A stretch of DNA of 15,832 nt. It comes from JAWSUT01 sp033549345 (lineage in GTDB: Bacteria > Bacillota > Dethiobacteria > Dethiobacterales > Dethiobacteraceae). Below, in pieces: positions 1 to 8,086 of the stretch. The translations under genes were made by a program, and so were the position numbers. The DNA is taken from NCBI GenBank assembly GCA_033549345.1, contig JAWSUT010000045.1:1-15832 (forward strand), in the 5' to 3' direction. The notes beneath the pieces were generated by a model. The model saw nothing but the letters and a program-made list of their open reading frames with translations. It was not told where the DNA came from and did not search any database. How positions within the stretch are numbered: the stretch's first letter is position 1; each line of letters begins with the position of its first letter.

Positions 1-90
1 CAGCTAATAAAATGCCTGTGCTACCTCAATGATAACATGAGCATTTTTAAAAAACAGCGTACAACGCAAATGGCTTCCCTTTATTTGCCG

Positions 91-119
91 TTGACAACTG
101 AGTCGGGATATAGTAACAT
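91..119 (+). promoter_or_regulatory. Promoter of the tRNA-Lys/tRNA-Glu unit
   Basis: A perfect -35 hexamer TTGACA (91-96) is followed after 17 bases by TAACAT (114-119), a reasonable -10. The predicted start falls about 13 bases before the first tRNA. No other promoter-like pair is visible between the window start and the tRNAs. Bases 1-90 hold no feature I can support. Confidence 0.7.
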
Positions 120-138
120 ATACTCCCGTAGGACATGT

Positions 139-214
139 GAGCCATTAGCTCAGTTGGCAGAGCACCTGACTTTTAATCAGGGTGTCGGTGGTTCGAGCCC
201 ACCATGGCTCACCA
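139..214 (+). tRNA. tRNA-Lys (anticodon TTT)
   Basis: A 76-base cloverleaf. The acceptor stem GAGCCAT (139-145) pairs perfectly with ATGGCTC (204-210), the discriminator is A211, and the 3' CCA (212-214) is encoded. The anticodon stem CCTGA/TCAGG (165-169/177-181) encloses the loop CTTTTAA with anticodon TTT at 172-174. The T loop GTTCGAGCC is canonical. It lies seven bases before tRNA-Glu and shares its promoter and terminator. Confidence 0.97.
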
Positions 215-221
215 TAATAAT

Positions 222-296
222 GGCCCCTTGGTCAAGCGGTCAAGACACCGCCCTTTCAAGGCGGTAACGCGGGTTCGATTCCCGCAGGGGTCACCA
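222..296 (+). tRNA. tRNA-Glu (anticodon TTC)
   Basis: A 75-base cloverleaf. The acceptor stem GGCCCCT (222-228) pairs with AGGGGTC (286-292) with one G-T pair, the discriminator is A293, and CCA is encoded (294-296). The anticodon stem CCGCC/GGCGG (248-252/260-264) encloses the loop CTTTCAA with anticodon TTC at 255-257. It is the second and last gene of this tRNA unit. Confidence 0.97.
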
Positions 297-303
297 TGAA
301 GAA

Positions 304-337
304 TAAGAGGCCTTATTAAGGTCTCTTAATTTTTTTT
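304..337 (+). terminator. Rho-independent terminator of the tRNA unit
   Basis: An 11-bp stem (304-314 with 318-328, one G-T pair) with a three-base loop is followed by A and eight Ts (330-337). It sits eight bases after the tRNA-Glu CCA end. The 338-466 stretch that follows is A+T rich and should hold the promoter of the next gene, but I see no convincing hexamer pair in it. Confidence 0.9.
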
Positions 338-466
338 AAGAAATTTTAATAAATTATTAAATTTTAGCAGGAATTATTAAAAAAAGTGGCGAATTGTTGG
401 TAATACATTAAAGAAAAGGGCTGTTTTTCTAAATAGCCATAACCGTAAATCCTGTGAGGTGTATGT

Positions 467-1948
467 ATGCGTAGAAAGAAATCAGCGAATTTGGCTGCAT
501 ATTTATGTGAACAGCTGCAAAGCAGCGCGGCCGCACTGCATAAACCGGGAGCAAATCTGAATAAAGACGAATCGTCGATACAAAAACCGGCACCACCGAG
601 AATTCACGGTCTGCTTAAGCCTATTGGAGCGCTGGTGATTCTGGTGTCGATACTGGCCACCGCTCTGGGCGTACACGCTTATGTCGGGTCCCATACATAT
701 GTTGTTTATGTTGACGGTCAGGAAGTGGGTTTTGTTTCTGACGGTGAAGAGATTCTCGGTTTTGTTGAAGAGCTGACCGCTGCCGAAGCACAACGGTACA
801 ATCTGGATGTGAAGATTGTCCAGGACGTCCAGGTTCAGCGTGAACAGCGTAAAGACATTAAGGTCGACGACTGGGAAGTAAAGGATTTGCTAAGACGCCA
901 GCTGATATTTGACGTGTATGCCTACGTCATTACCATTAATGACAAACCGACACTGGCTGTGCGGACAATAGAAGACTATGAACGAGTCATTGATGATTTA
1001 AAAAGTGCTTATGTTGATGGAAATGAAAACGCGGTCGTTCAGGCTGTAATGCTTAATGAGAAGGTTGAAGCCCGACTGACCCTGGTGGATCCGGATGCTC
1101 TTTACAGCGCAGACAAAGCGTCGGAGATTCTACGGCGCGGCACAGACAAGCGGGAGAGTTATCTGGTATCCCGTGGTGATTCGCTCTGGACCATCGCCCG
1201 TAACAACAATATGTCGGTGGATGACATCCAGAGTGCCAATCCGCAGCTGGGTGACTCAGACCGCCTGCAGCCCGGAGATGAACTGAACCTGGTGGTCTCT
1301 GAACCGCTGGTGAATGTTTCGGTGACTCAGGATGTGACGCTGACGCAGCGCATCCCCTTTGAGACGACATACCAGAATGACAGCAGTATGTATAAAGGAA
1401 CGAATAAAGTCATTAAGCCCGGACAATACGGGTATACAGAAGTAACCTACAGAATAACGCAAACAAATGGCAGCGAAGTGCTGCGTGAAATTGTGAATGA
1501 AAAAGTTATTGAAGAGCCGCAGACTCAGATTGTTGCCCGCGGCACCAAGGCACGGCCGCAAGCGCCAAGCTACGGAACCGGGCGCTTCCTGTGGCCCGTA
1601 TCCGGCGGCGGCAGAATCTCATCCCGCTATGGTCCCCGCGGCGGCGGCTTCCACCGGGGACTGGATATTGCAGCACCCACGGGAACACCGCTTGTTGCGT
1701 CTGACAGCGGCACAGTCATTCATGCCGGCTGGCAGGGCGCCTACGGAATTTTGGTTACCATCGACCATGGGAACGGGTATGTGACAAAGTATGCCCACAA
1801 CTCTGCGGTACTGGTTTCCCGGGGGCAGCGGGTCCAAAAAGGACAACAGATTGCCCGTATCGGCAGCACCGGCAATTCGACCGGACCCCATGTCCACTTT
1901 GAAGTTCTGATAAACGGCCAGCACAGAAATCCCCTATCATATCTGTAA
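467..1948 (+). CDS. Membrane-anchored LysM-G5-M23 peptidoglycan hydrolase
   Basis: A 493-residue predicted zinc endopeptidase that cuts peptide cross-links of peptidoglycan outside the membrane. A basic cytoplasmic N-terminus leads into a single membrane segment (about 51-73). After a roughly 150-residue extracellular region come a LysM domain (232-277, YLVSRGDSLWTIA onward, binds glycan), a G5 domain (about 278-355) and a C-terminal M23 LytM-type domain (about 373-490). The M23 zinc ligands are visible: HRGLD (H396, D400) and HVH (H475, H477). An upstream in-frame stop rules out the ATG at 463, so the start is ATG 467, with a weak GTGAGG Shine-Dalgarno element. The gene stands alone: tRNA terminator before it, strong hairpin after it. 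It lies just upstream of the WalRK locus, whose regulon in Bacillus and Staphylococcus includes such hydrolases, but I see no WalR box in front of it. The fold assignment is secure; the exact bond cut is not known. Confidence 0.93.
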   Translation: MRRKKSANLAAYLCEQLQSSAAALHKPGANLNKDESSIQKPAPPRIHGLLKPIGALVILVSILATALGVHAYVGSHTYVVYVDGQEVGFVSDGEEILGFVEELTAAEAQRYNLDVKIVQDVQVQREQRKDIKVDDWEVKDLLRRQLIFDVYAYVITINDKPTLAVRTIEDYERVIDDLKSAYVDGNENAVVQAVMLNEKVEARLTLVDPDALYSADKASEILRRGTDKRESYLVSRGDSLWTIARNNNMSVDDIQSANPQLGDSDRLQPGDELNLVVSEPLVNVSVTQDVTLTQRIPFETTYQNDSSMYKGTNKVIKPGQYGYTEVTYRITQTNGSEVLREIVNEKVIEEPQTQIVARGTKARPQAPSYGTGRFLWPVSGGGRISSRYGPRGGGFHRGLDIAAPTGTPLVASDSGTVIHAGWQGAYGILVTIDHGNGYVTKYAHNSAVLVSRGQRVQKGQQIARIGSTGNSTGPHVHFEVLINGQHRNPLSYL

Positions 1949-1959
1949 AAGGTAAACCC

Positions 1960-1987
1960 CAATGCCCGGACACTTGTCCGGGCATTG
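1960..1987 (+). terminator. Strong hairpin after the M23 hydrolase gene
   Basis: A 12-bp uninterrupted G+C-rich stem (1961-1972 with 1975-1986; an outer C-G pair also fits) starts 11 bases after the stop codon. There is no T-run behind it, so it may act as an mRNA-end stabiliser or a weak terminator instead of a classical one. Confidence 0.6.
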
Positions 1988-2007
1988 TCATATAAAAATA
2001 ACTCCAC

Positions 2008-2040
2008 TGTAATATGCCTGTAACAATAAGACGTTATAAT
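2008..2040 (+). promoter_or_regulatory. WalR box and -10 element
   Basis: TGTAAT (2008-2013), five bases, TGTAAC (2019-2024) exactly fits the published WalR/YycF direct-repeat box TGTAA(T/C)-N5-TGTAA(T/C). A consensus -10 TATAAT follows at 2035-2040, so the box covers the -35 region and the predicted start is near 2047. No good -35 hexamer is present, as expected for an activator-dependent promoter. WalR itself is encoded 1.3 kb downstream. Whether it activates or represses here cannot be read from the sequence. Confidence 0.7.
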
Positions 2041-2079
2041 GAGGTTGAGTTTGACCCCCTCTTAATATATTTTTTCTTC

Positions 2080-2107
2080 ATAACGTGGCACCCCACGTTA
2101 TTTTTTT
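2080..2107 (+). terminator. Terminator between the WalR box promoter and the peptidase gene
   Basis: A 9-bp stem (2080-2088 with 2093-2101) with a four-base loop is followed directly by Ts to 2107. It lies about 35 bases after the predicted start of the WalR-box promoter and 92 bases before the next gene, so that promoter would give a short transcript of about 60 bases unless read-through occurs. A weaker promoter, GTGAAA (2138-2143), 17 bases, TATCAT (2161-2166), could serve the peptidase gene directly. Confidence 0.8.
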
Positions 2108-2198
2108 GCCCGGATGGCTTGGTGGCGCCTATTTCCAGTGAAAATAACACTGAAAGCTGTTATCATTAAACAGTGGGGCATAGGGGGGAGGAAAAGCC

Positions 2199-3071
2199 GT
2201 GGGAGAACTGCATACAGTTAAAACCAATCGAAAATTAATGCTGGCGGCCGTTTTGCTGCTGTTTTTGATCAGCCCTTACTTTACTCAGGCGGCACAAGCG
2301 GTGTGGCAGGGCGCCTCAGCAGTGTCCGTCCGGCATCATTACCGGTACTGGCCCGCCCTGGAGTCAAAACATTTTCACCTGCGTTATTCCGAAGCGGACC
2401 GGGATCTGGCAGAGTGGCTGGGCCGGGAGGCCGATCACGCCGCTTTGCAAGTGGCAAACATTCTGCCGCACAACATGGATCAAAGCAGGCCCTGGCTGGT
2501 TGTCGTCCCTGATCAGGAGACTCTCAAGCGTGTTTTTGGCTGGAGTGACGCCACCGGTGCGCTGGGGGTTTATGTGGCAGATACCGTAAAGATCCTTTCA
2601 CCCGCAGCCTGGGAGTGGCGTGAACCGGAAAAAAGGCAGGCTCTGTTTTCTAAGCAGGGGCCCCTTGTGCATGAATATACCCATTATGTTCTTGACCTAC
2701 GTACAAACGGGAATTATACCCGCTGGTTCAGCGAAGGCCTCGCTCAGCTGTTGGAGTATCACATTCTTGGGTATGAGTGGCTGGAGGCTCACAGCTCTCT
2801 TGCCGCACCCCATTATTCGCTGGAAGAACTGGACCGCTCCTTTGACAACCTGCCCCATGAAGCTCTGGTTTACCGTCAGTCCCTCTGCATGGTGACCTTC
2901 CTGGAGTCAAAGGGGGGCACTGAGAAGCTCAATGAACTGATTGACACACTGGGTGACGGTGTTTCGTTTTACGCCGCACTGGAACAGGTCTACGGCCTGA
3001 ATAAAGCGGACTTCTTTAACGAGTGGCAGCAGTGGTATCCACAGGATTCACGCTGGTTTATGACCAGATAG
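2199..3071 (+). CDS. Exported zinc peptidase, peptidase MA-like (gluzincin)
   Basis: A 290-residue predicted extracytoplasmic metallopeptidase. Residues 11-33 form a hydrophobic export signal or anchor after a basic start. The active site is clear: HEYTH (158-162) gives the HExxH zinc helix, and WFSEG puts a glutamate at 179, 17 residues beyond the motif, the gluzincin spacing of the peptidase MA family. The GTG at 2199 is chosen because the purine-rich GGGGGGAGG (2183-2191) sits seven bases before it; the internal ATG lacks a site. The gene is preceded by a WalR box and a terminator, and followed by a strong terminator, so it is a single-gene unit. The substrate is unknown; an envelope role is inferred from the signal and the neighbours. 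No key residue is missing. Confidence 0.85.
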   Translation: MGELHTVKTNRKLMLAAVLLLFLISPYFTQAAQAVWQGASAVSVRHHYRYWPALESKHFHLRYSEADRDLAEWLGREADHAALQVANILPHNMDQSRPWLVVVPDQETLKRVFGWSDATGALGVYVADTVKILSPAAWEWREPEKRQALFSKQGPLVHEYTHYVLDLRTNGNYTRWFSEGLAQLLEYHILGYEWLEAHSSLAAPHYSLEELDRSFDNLPHEALVYRQSLCMVTFLESKGGTEKLNELIDTLGDGVSFYAALEQVYGLNKADFFNEWQQWYPQDSRWFMTR

Positions 3072-3083
3072 CGTAAGCTGCGC

Positions 3084-3112
3084 AAAAAAGGCCGGTTATT
3101 CTGGCCTTTTTT
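3084..3112. terminator. Bidirectional-type terminator after the peptidase gene
   Basis: AAAAAAGGCC (3084-3093) and GGCCTTTTTT (3103-3112) form a stem of at least ten base pairs that ends in a T-run on plus and, read in reverse, on minus. It begins 12 bases after the peptidase stop codon. Confidence 0.9.
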
Positions 3113-3293
3113 ATTGCGTTGGAAATTATCGCCATGCAGAAAAGCATGCTCCAACGCAATTGGGGGGTAGTAGGGGGGATTCCCACCTACTCATGCGGGG
3201 TGGTCAGGGTCGCAGACCCGTCGAAAGGCAGGCAGTCCCTAAAGAATAAGAAAGACGCTTCCTCAAAGTAAAACACGTTAGCGTCTTTCTTAT
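3113..3293 (+). other. Gene-free, hairpin-dense leader before walR
   Basis: Three or four stable hairpins are packed in 180 bases. An 11-bp stem (3113-3123 with 3150-3160) has an inner 5-bp stem (3133-3137 with 3144-3148). AGTAGG/CCTACT (3169-3174 with 3186-3191) encloses a further GGG/CCC. GGGTC/GACCC (3208-3212 with 3215-3219) follows. A 13-bp stem (3246-3258 with 3281-3293) closes the stretch 66 bases before the walR start. The last stem lacks a trailing T-run, so it is terminator-like only in part. There is no matching riboswitch family I recognise. This could be a structured walR leader, a separate small RNA, or simply a stack of stable hairpins. Confidence 0.5.
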
Positions 3294-3359
3294 GTAAAGC
3301 AGGAAATGTGCCGTATTTACAGAAAAGTATATATAAATTCTCTAAGATGGGGTGTCCTT

Positions 3360-4058
3360 GTGGCGCGAGCAAAAATTCTTGTGGTTGATGATGAAAAGCC
3401 GATAGCTGAGATTCTCCGCTATAATCTGGAACAGGAGGATTATGTGGCCGTACTGGCGTTTGACGGGGAAGAAGCACTAAGCCTGCTCAAAACGGAACGC
3501 CCTGACTTAGTCCTGCTGGATATTATGCTGCCCAAGAAAGACGGCTTTGCTGTCTGTCGGGAAATTCGCCGCATCAGCAATGTGCCGATTATTATGCTCA
3601 CTGCAAAAGAAACGGAACTGGATAAAGTATTGGGCCTGGAGCTGGGAGCCGATGATTATGTGACAAAGCCTTTTTCCGCCCGGGAAGTGGTAGCAAGAGT
3701 TAAAGCCCAGCTGCGCCGTACACAGGCAAACGACAGTATCTCAGGTGATTTTCTGGTCTGTGATGACTTACAGGTAGACAACGGCAAAATGGAAGTGAAA
3801 AAAAACGGCTCCATCATTGATCTCACGTACAGGGAGTATCTGCTGCTTGTATACCTGATGCGCCATTCAGGATATATCATCAGTCGGGAGAAGCTGCTTG
3901 AACAAGTGTGGGGATACGATTTCTACGGTGATGAGCGGACTGTGGATGTAACCATTCGCCGCCTGCGTGAAAAAATTGAAGCCAACCCCAGCGAGCCCGA
4001 TTACATTCTGACAAAACGGGGTGTCGGCTACTATATCCGGAGAAAAGACCATGTTTAA
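3360..4058 (+). CDS. walR: Response regulator WalR (YycF)
   Basis: A 232-residue OmpR-family transcription factor, the output half of the essential WalRK system that controls peptidoglycan hydrolase genes in Firmicutes. The receiver domain (about 4-118) has the acidic pair D10-D11, phospho-acceptor D54 in LLDIMLP, T81 in MLTAK, and K103 in the TKPF motif. A winged-helix DNA-binding domain follows (about 130-230), with the wing GDERTVDVTIRRLREKI and the RGVGY end. The GTG at 3360 is chosen over an upstream in-frame ATG at 3306 because GGGG at 3349-3352 is well placed and the family starts right there; length then matches WalR. It overlaps walK by eight bases, so the pair is translationally coupled. 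Next to walK, yycH, yycI and yycJ, the identification as WalR over PhoP-like paralogues is strong. Confidence 0.95.
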   Translation: MARAKILVVDDEKPIAEILRYNLEQEDYVAVLAFDGEEALSLLKTERPDLVLLDIMLPKKDGFAVCREIRRISNVPIIMLTAKETELDKVLGLELGADDYVTKPFSAREVVARVKAQLRRTQANDSISGDFLVCDDLQVDNGKMEVKKNGSIIDLTYREYLLLVYLMRHSGYIISREKLLEQVWGYDFYGDERTVDVTIRRLREKIEANPSEPDYILTKRGVGYYIRRKDHV

Positions 4059-5856
4059 GAGTATGCAGTGGAAAATTGTCTTTATTTATTCACTGCTGAT
4101 TCTGTTTGCCATGCAGTTTTTTGCCGTGTATCTGACCCAGTCGCTGGAGCGCTACTATCTTAATACCTATTCACAGAACATGGAATCGCAGGGGCTTTTA
4201 CTGGCTAATTTTATGGAACGTCACCTGGCCGGCGACGAAGAAGAAGCGTCCATTGACAGCCTGGTTCTGGAGTACTCGCGTTATGCCGGCACTACGGATA
4301 TCATGGTACTTGACGCGTTTGGCCGTGTAATCTCCACATCACGTCCGGATGACAGTCTGCGGGGCCAGCGAATTATTCAGGAGGAAATTACACGGGCTCT
4401 TACGGGAAGCCGCAGTGAGGAAATCCGCATGGACCCGGAAACAAGTGAGCGTTTTAAATATCTGGCTTTGCCTGTACGTTCGGGTGAGAAGACACTGGGT
4501 GTTGTTTATCTGATCGGTTCTCTGGAATCCATTTACGCCACACTGCGCGAAATCCAGTTTATCTTTCTCACCGGTGCGGTTTTAGTCATCGGTATTACCG
4601 TCCTGTTGGGTTTTGTGTTGGCAAAGACCATTACAGACCCCATTCAGGAGGTTACATCGAAAGCCGCGCAGATTGCGCATGGTGATTTCCACCAGAAGAT
4701 TACTGTCCGCTCGCATGATGAAATCGGCCGGCTGGGCGAGATGTTTAATTACCTGTCCCATCAGCTGGAAGCCACACTGCGTGAAATTTCATCGGAAAAA
4801 GGCAAAGTGGAAGCGATTCTCAATCATATGACTGATGGAATTGTAGCCCTGAACCGAGACGGCCGCGTGCTGCATGTAAACCCTACGGCGCGCAGGCTTC
4901 TTGATATTCCTGACGGAATAGACCCGTCCCCCGGGCTCCTGGCGCAGCTGTTGGGACGGGTTGATTTGGCAGCCGTGCTGCGCAGCGGTACCCAGGAAAG
5001 TCATGAAATTACACTGGGGCCGCACAAAAACTCTCTTTTGGCCAGTTACGTCCCGTTTCACACGCCGGAGATGAGCAACACAGGGTTTTTCGGCGTATTG
5101 ATTGTTTTGCACGATGTGACGAAAGAAAGGGAACTGATTCGCATCCAGCAGGAATTTGTGGCTAATGTTTCACACGAGCTGCGAACCCCGCTGACCACAA
5201 TGAAAAGCTATACAGAAACCCTGCTTTCCGGCGCCATGTATCAGCCCGATGTCTGCCTGTCTTTTCTGGCCACAATGGAAAAGGAAACAGAACGTATGGT
5301 CAGGCTGGTAAAAGATTTACTGGCGTTATCGCAGATGGATTACCAGCAGGTATCATGGCGCAAAGACAATCAGCTCCTCGGTGAAGTTATTACAGAAGTT
5401 GTAAACGAGCTGTGCCTGAAGTTCAGTGATAAGTCCTGTGATGTTTCTGTCTCCCTGCCGGATACGGCGGTACCCGTTTTCTTTGACAGGGATAAAATTA
5501 AACAGGTGCTGATCAACGTTATTCAGAACGCATTTAAATATACCGGTCCGGACGGCCGGGTCGCCGTTACACTGGTGAACACGGATACAGCGGCCGTCGT
5601 TCGCGTTACCGATAACGGCATCGGAATTCCGCCCGGTGAAGCAAAAAAGGTATTTGAACGCTTCTACCGGATCGATAAGGCCAGGTCGCGGGACTTTGGC
5701 GGGACAGGCCTGGGACTGTCTATTGCCAAAGAGATTGTGGACGCTCACGGAGGTACTATCACAATCAACAGTGAGCCGGGTCAGGGCACGGAAGTTGTGA
5801 TAGTGCTGCCCAATCCCCGTGAGGGAAGGGGGCATGACGAGTGCGAGAGCGCCTAA
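4051..5856 (+). CDS. walK: Sensor histidine kinase WalK (YycG)
   Basis: A 601-residue membrane kinase that phosphorylates WalR. Order: TM1 (about 8-28), an extracellular sensor domain of about 140 residues, TM2 (about 169-191), HAMP (192-244), a cytoplasmic PAS (about 252-357), HisKA with the phosphorylated H375 in NVSHELRTP, and HATPase with N493 (N box), DNGIGIP (521-527) and GGTGLGLSI (550-558). The ATG at 4051 has GGAG eight bases upstream and lies inside the walR stop region. Its end overlaps yycH by 16 bases. In Staphylococcus aureus WalK a zinc ion is held in the PAS by H271, D274, H364 and E368. The matching positions here read H259, D262, H354 and K358, so three of four ligands are kept and the fourth is lysine, with E359 next to it. 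Confidence 0.96.
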   Translation: MFKSMQWKIVFIYSLLILFAMQFFAVYLTQSLERYYLNTYSQNMESQGLLLANFMERHLAGDEEEASIDSLVLEYSRYAGTTDIMVLDAFGRVISTSRPDDSLRGQRIIQEEITRALTGSRSEEIRMDPETSERFKYLALPVRSGEKTLGVVYLIGSLESIYATLREIQFIFLTGAVLVIGITVLLGFVLAKTITDPIQEVTSKAAQIAHGDFHQKITVRSHDEIGRLGEMFNYLSHQLEATLREISSEKGKVEAILNHMTDGIVALNRDGRVLHVNPTARRLLDIPDGIDPSPGLLAQLLGRVDLAAVLRSGTQESHEITLGPHKNSLLASYVPFHTPEMSNTGFFGVLIVLHDVTKERELIRIQQEFVANVSHELRTPLTTMKSYTETLLSGAMYQPDVCLSFLATMEKETERMVRLVKDLLALSQMDYQQVSWRKDNQLLGEVITEVVNELCLKFSDKSCDVSVSLPDTAVPVFFDRDKIKQVLINVIQNAFKYTGPDGRVAVTLVNTDTAAVVRVTDNGIGIPPGEAKKVFERFYRIDKARSRDFGGTGLGLSIAKEIVDAHGGTITINSEPGQGTEVVIVLPNPREGRGHDECESA

Positions 5857-7142
5857 AAACCGGAGTACTGACGGCGCTTGTTATCAGCAGCGTGATTTTA
5901 ACCGGGCTGCTGCTTTTCGGGCAGCCGCCGCTGGAAACAGCTGCACCGCCGGCGTACGAGAGGCTGGTCTTTGGTGAATTGCGTCCCGTGTCGCAGCACG
6001 TACTGCCCCAATTGCGTCTGACAACAGAAGATTCTCTGCGGGTCCTGCAACCCTGGCACGAAAACCATGCTTTGGCCTGGGAAATCATTATCGATCTGTT
6101 TAGTCATAGCAGCACACCCCAACAGGCACAATTGCCCGACAACCTGCCTGAACACGGAGTGTCTGCCAGGTTTCCGGTACCGGCTCAGCCGGGCCTCTGG
6201 CTGCCGGCAGCCAGGCCGGCTTCACTGGAAATTATTGAGATGGCCTGGTTTTCCGGAGACCCGAACACAGTCTGGTATGCGGGTTCAGACGGTGAATGGT
6301 ACAGTTCACGCCTGGCTCAGCTGCCCGAGAACTGGGAGGATATTCTGGCGGAGGTGTTTGCGGGAAGTAACCGGTATCTTGCCACCGAGGCAGATGACTG
6401 GGGCAGTCTTACCGTAGGGCAAACAGTTTTTATTCCGGCGGAAATGCCGGTGATGGCAGTCCATGCAGTCAGCCGGGAAGACCTGGATAAAGAAAAACTG
6501 CTGCGTAGTATTTTTGTGGACTCGGCTCTGGTCAGGCAGATTCAGGAACGTGACGGAGCTTATATCTATACTGACGGCCAGAGAGGCCTGAGGATATTTG
6601 AACATGGTGAACTGGAATACACATCACCGAAAAGCGAGCCGGGGCTGGAGCCGATGGAAACCATGCAGGCACTGCGCCGTACGGCTCAGTACCTCCAACT
6701 GATGGGAGGGTGGCCGGAACACCTTTTCCTGCAAGCGTTTTCCGCTACCAGCAAATTAAACTGGAACAGCCGGCAATGGAATACGTATACCGTTTCTTTT
6801 TTTTCAGTGCAGCAGGGGTATCCGTTTGTCACTGTCAACCCGCCCGTCATACTCCGCTTCTCTGACCGCGGCGTGATTGACTATAAACGTCAAATCGTCC
6901 TTCTTGACGGCCCGTCAGCTAAGCCCCGGAAGCTTCTAGACCCCCGCAAGGCAGCCGCTGTTGCGGCAGACAGGCTGATCATAGGTGGCGGTGAGGCAGC
7001 CCTTGTGGAAGTGTATCCGGCTTTTTATCTGGACGGGCTGCGGCAGCCGGCTGCACAACCGGTATGGATACTGCACATGGAAAATAACAAGCGGGCTGTG
7101 ATTCACGGCCATACCGGCAGCTTTCTGGCCTGGCTGGAATAA
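5841..7142 (+). CDS. yycH: WalK accessory membrane protein YycH (WalH)
   Basis: A 433-residue protein with one N-terminal membrane segment (about 8-27) and a large extracytoplasmic part. Position directly after walK, size and topology match YycH, which binds the WalK membrane region with YycI and tunes kinase activity (an inhibitor in Bacillus subtilis, an activator in S. aureus). No catalytic motif is expected or seen. The start is GTG 5841, inside the walK coding end, with GAGGGAAGGGGG ahead of it as ribosome binding site. The downstream gap to yycI is 13 bases. Sequence similarity to textbook YycH is low by eye, so context carries much of the call. Confidence 0.85.
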   Translation: MRERLKTGVLTALVISSVILTGLLLFGQPPLETAAPPAYERLVFGELRPVSQHVLPQLRLTTEDSLRVLQPWHENHALAWEIIIDLFSHSSTPQQAQLPDNLPEHGVSARFPVPAQPGLWLPAARPASLEIIEMAWFSGDPNTVWYAGSDGEWYSSRLAQLPENWEDILAEVFAGSNRYLATEADDWGSLTVGQTVFIPAEMPVMAVHAVSREDLDKEKLLRSIFVDSALVRQIQERDGAYIYTDGQRGLRIFEHGELEYTSPKSEPGLEPMETMQALRRTAQYLQLMGGWPEHLFLQAFSATSKLNWNSRQWNTYTVSFFSVQQGYPFVTVNPPVILRFSDRGVIDYKRQIVLLDGPSAKPRKLLDPRKAAAVAADRLIIGGGEAALVEVYPAFYLDGLRQPAAQPVWILHMENNKRAVIHGHTGSFLAWLE

Positions 7143-7155
7143 GGGAGGGACTGTT

Positions 7156-8001
7156 TTGGACTTATCCAGGGCAAAGACGATTTTAATTATCGCCTTTCTG
7201 ATACTGAATTTGTTTTTGGGGCATCGTCTCTGGGTGAGTCCCCAGGCACTACAGGCCGGCCGTGCCCTGACCGGTGAGGATGCGGAAGTCGCCCGTGAAC
7301 AGCTGCAGGAAGCCGGATTTGAGATGATTGTTCCTGTTCCAAGGCAGATTCCCCGCCTTTCCCTGCTTCACGTCTCGCGGGTTCCATATAATGAAAAATC
7401 CTGGGCTCACAGCTTCTTTGGTGAAGACGTGCCCGGCGTAGTGACAGAATCAGGCAGTATCCGCTACACCAAAGGTGCAGAAACAGTGGAAGTGGCGAAA
7501 AACGGCTTGGTCACGTATCGCAGCGATGCCGGCGACGCTATGGGTGAAGACAGTCGACAGGCGGTCGAACGGTTTTTAAAGGACCACCGGCTGTGGCACG
7601 ACGACTTGCGCTTTGACCAGATTATTCACCGGGAGGAACAGGGAGAGTCCCGTGTTCGTTACGTACAGACATATCAGGGGTTTCCGCTTTTTTTCAGTTC
7701 TGTCGACGCACTTGTGATAGGCGGTGTGGTAAGTGAAATGACTATATTCAGGGTTGCTCCGCTTGGGTTCAGTAATAATGAACTACAGGTCATTTCCGCG
7801 CTGGATGCCGTTACCACATTTCTCAGCCAGGAACCTGACTTCCCCGATAAACGAATAGCAGATATTTCTTTGGGCTATTACAGCCAGAATTATGATGCAG
7901 AGCGGTGGGAAATTGTACCGGTATGGCGGATTGCCGCCCTGGACGGCACGGTTTTCTATATCAACGCTTTTACCGGAGACGCAGAAGCCACAGGCTTGTA
8001 A
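7156..8001 (+). CDS. yycI: WalK accessory membrane protein YycI (WalI)
   Basis: A 281-residue protein with a single N-terminal membrane segment (about 7-25, KTILIIAFLILNLFLG) and an extracellular region ending in YFINAFTGDAEA, typical of the YycI C-terminal fold. It is expected to pair with YycH and contact WalK in the membrane. The start is TTG 7156, set by a strong GGGAGGGA (7143-7150) six bases ahead; no ATG fits. It is the last gene of the compact walR-walK-yycH-yycI block: a 126-base spacer with a weak terminator and a promoter-like element follows. Confidence 0.87.
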   Translation: MDLSRAKTILIIAFLILNLFLGHRLWVSPQALQAGRALTGEDAEVAREQLQEAGFEMIVPVPRQIPRLSLLHVSRVPYNEKSWAHSFFGEDVPGVVTESGSIRYTKGAETVEVAKNGLVTYRSDAGDAMGEDSRQAVERFLKDHRLWHDDLRFDQIIHREEQGESRVRYVQTYQGFPLFFSSVDALVIGGVVSEMTIFRVAPLGFSNNELQVISALDAVTTFLSQEPDFPDKRIADISLGYYSQNYDAERWEIVPVWRIAALDGTVFYINAFTGDAEATGL

Positions 8002-8015
8002 ATTTTTGTCTTCTT

Positions 8016-8036
8016 AACAGGAATTCTGTTTTTTTT
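8016..8036 (+). terminator. Weak terminator after yycI
   Basis: AACAG (8016-8020) and CTGTT (8026-8030) form a five-base-pair stem followed by Ts to 8036. The stem is short, so partial read-through into murA is likely. Confidence 0.45.
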
Positions 8037-8086
8037 CAAGAATTATATATTTTCAGTACCTGCAATTTAATATATACTTGAACCTG

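Noticed and set aside
37..267. A 76-codon frame over the tRNA genes
   Set aside because: It is the translation of tRNA-Lys and tRNA-Glu sequence and has no ribosome binding site.
3196..3240. T-box-like string (GGGGTGG ... GTCCCT) upstream of walR
   Set aside because: The diagnostic GGGTGGNACCGCG is not present, there is no specifier stem, and walR is not an amino-acid gene.
3293..3309. A possible second WalR box before walR (TGTAAA)
   Set aside because: The second half-site at the required spacing reads AAATGT, not TGTAA(T/C); only one half fits.
5353..5835. A 160-codon minus-strand frame opposite walK
   Set aside because: It covers the conserved ATPase domain of walK in antisense and has no features of its own.
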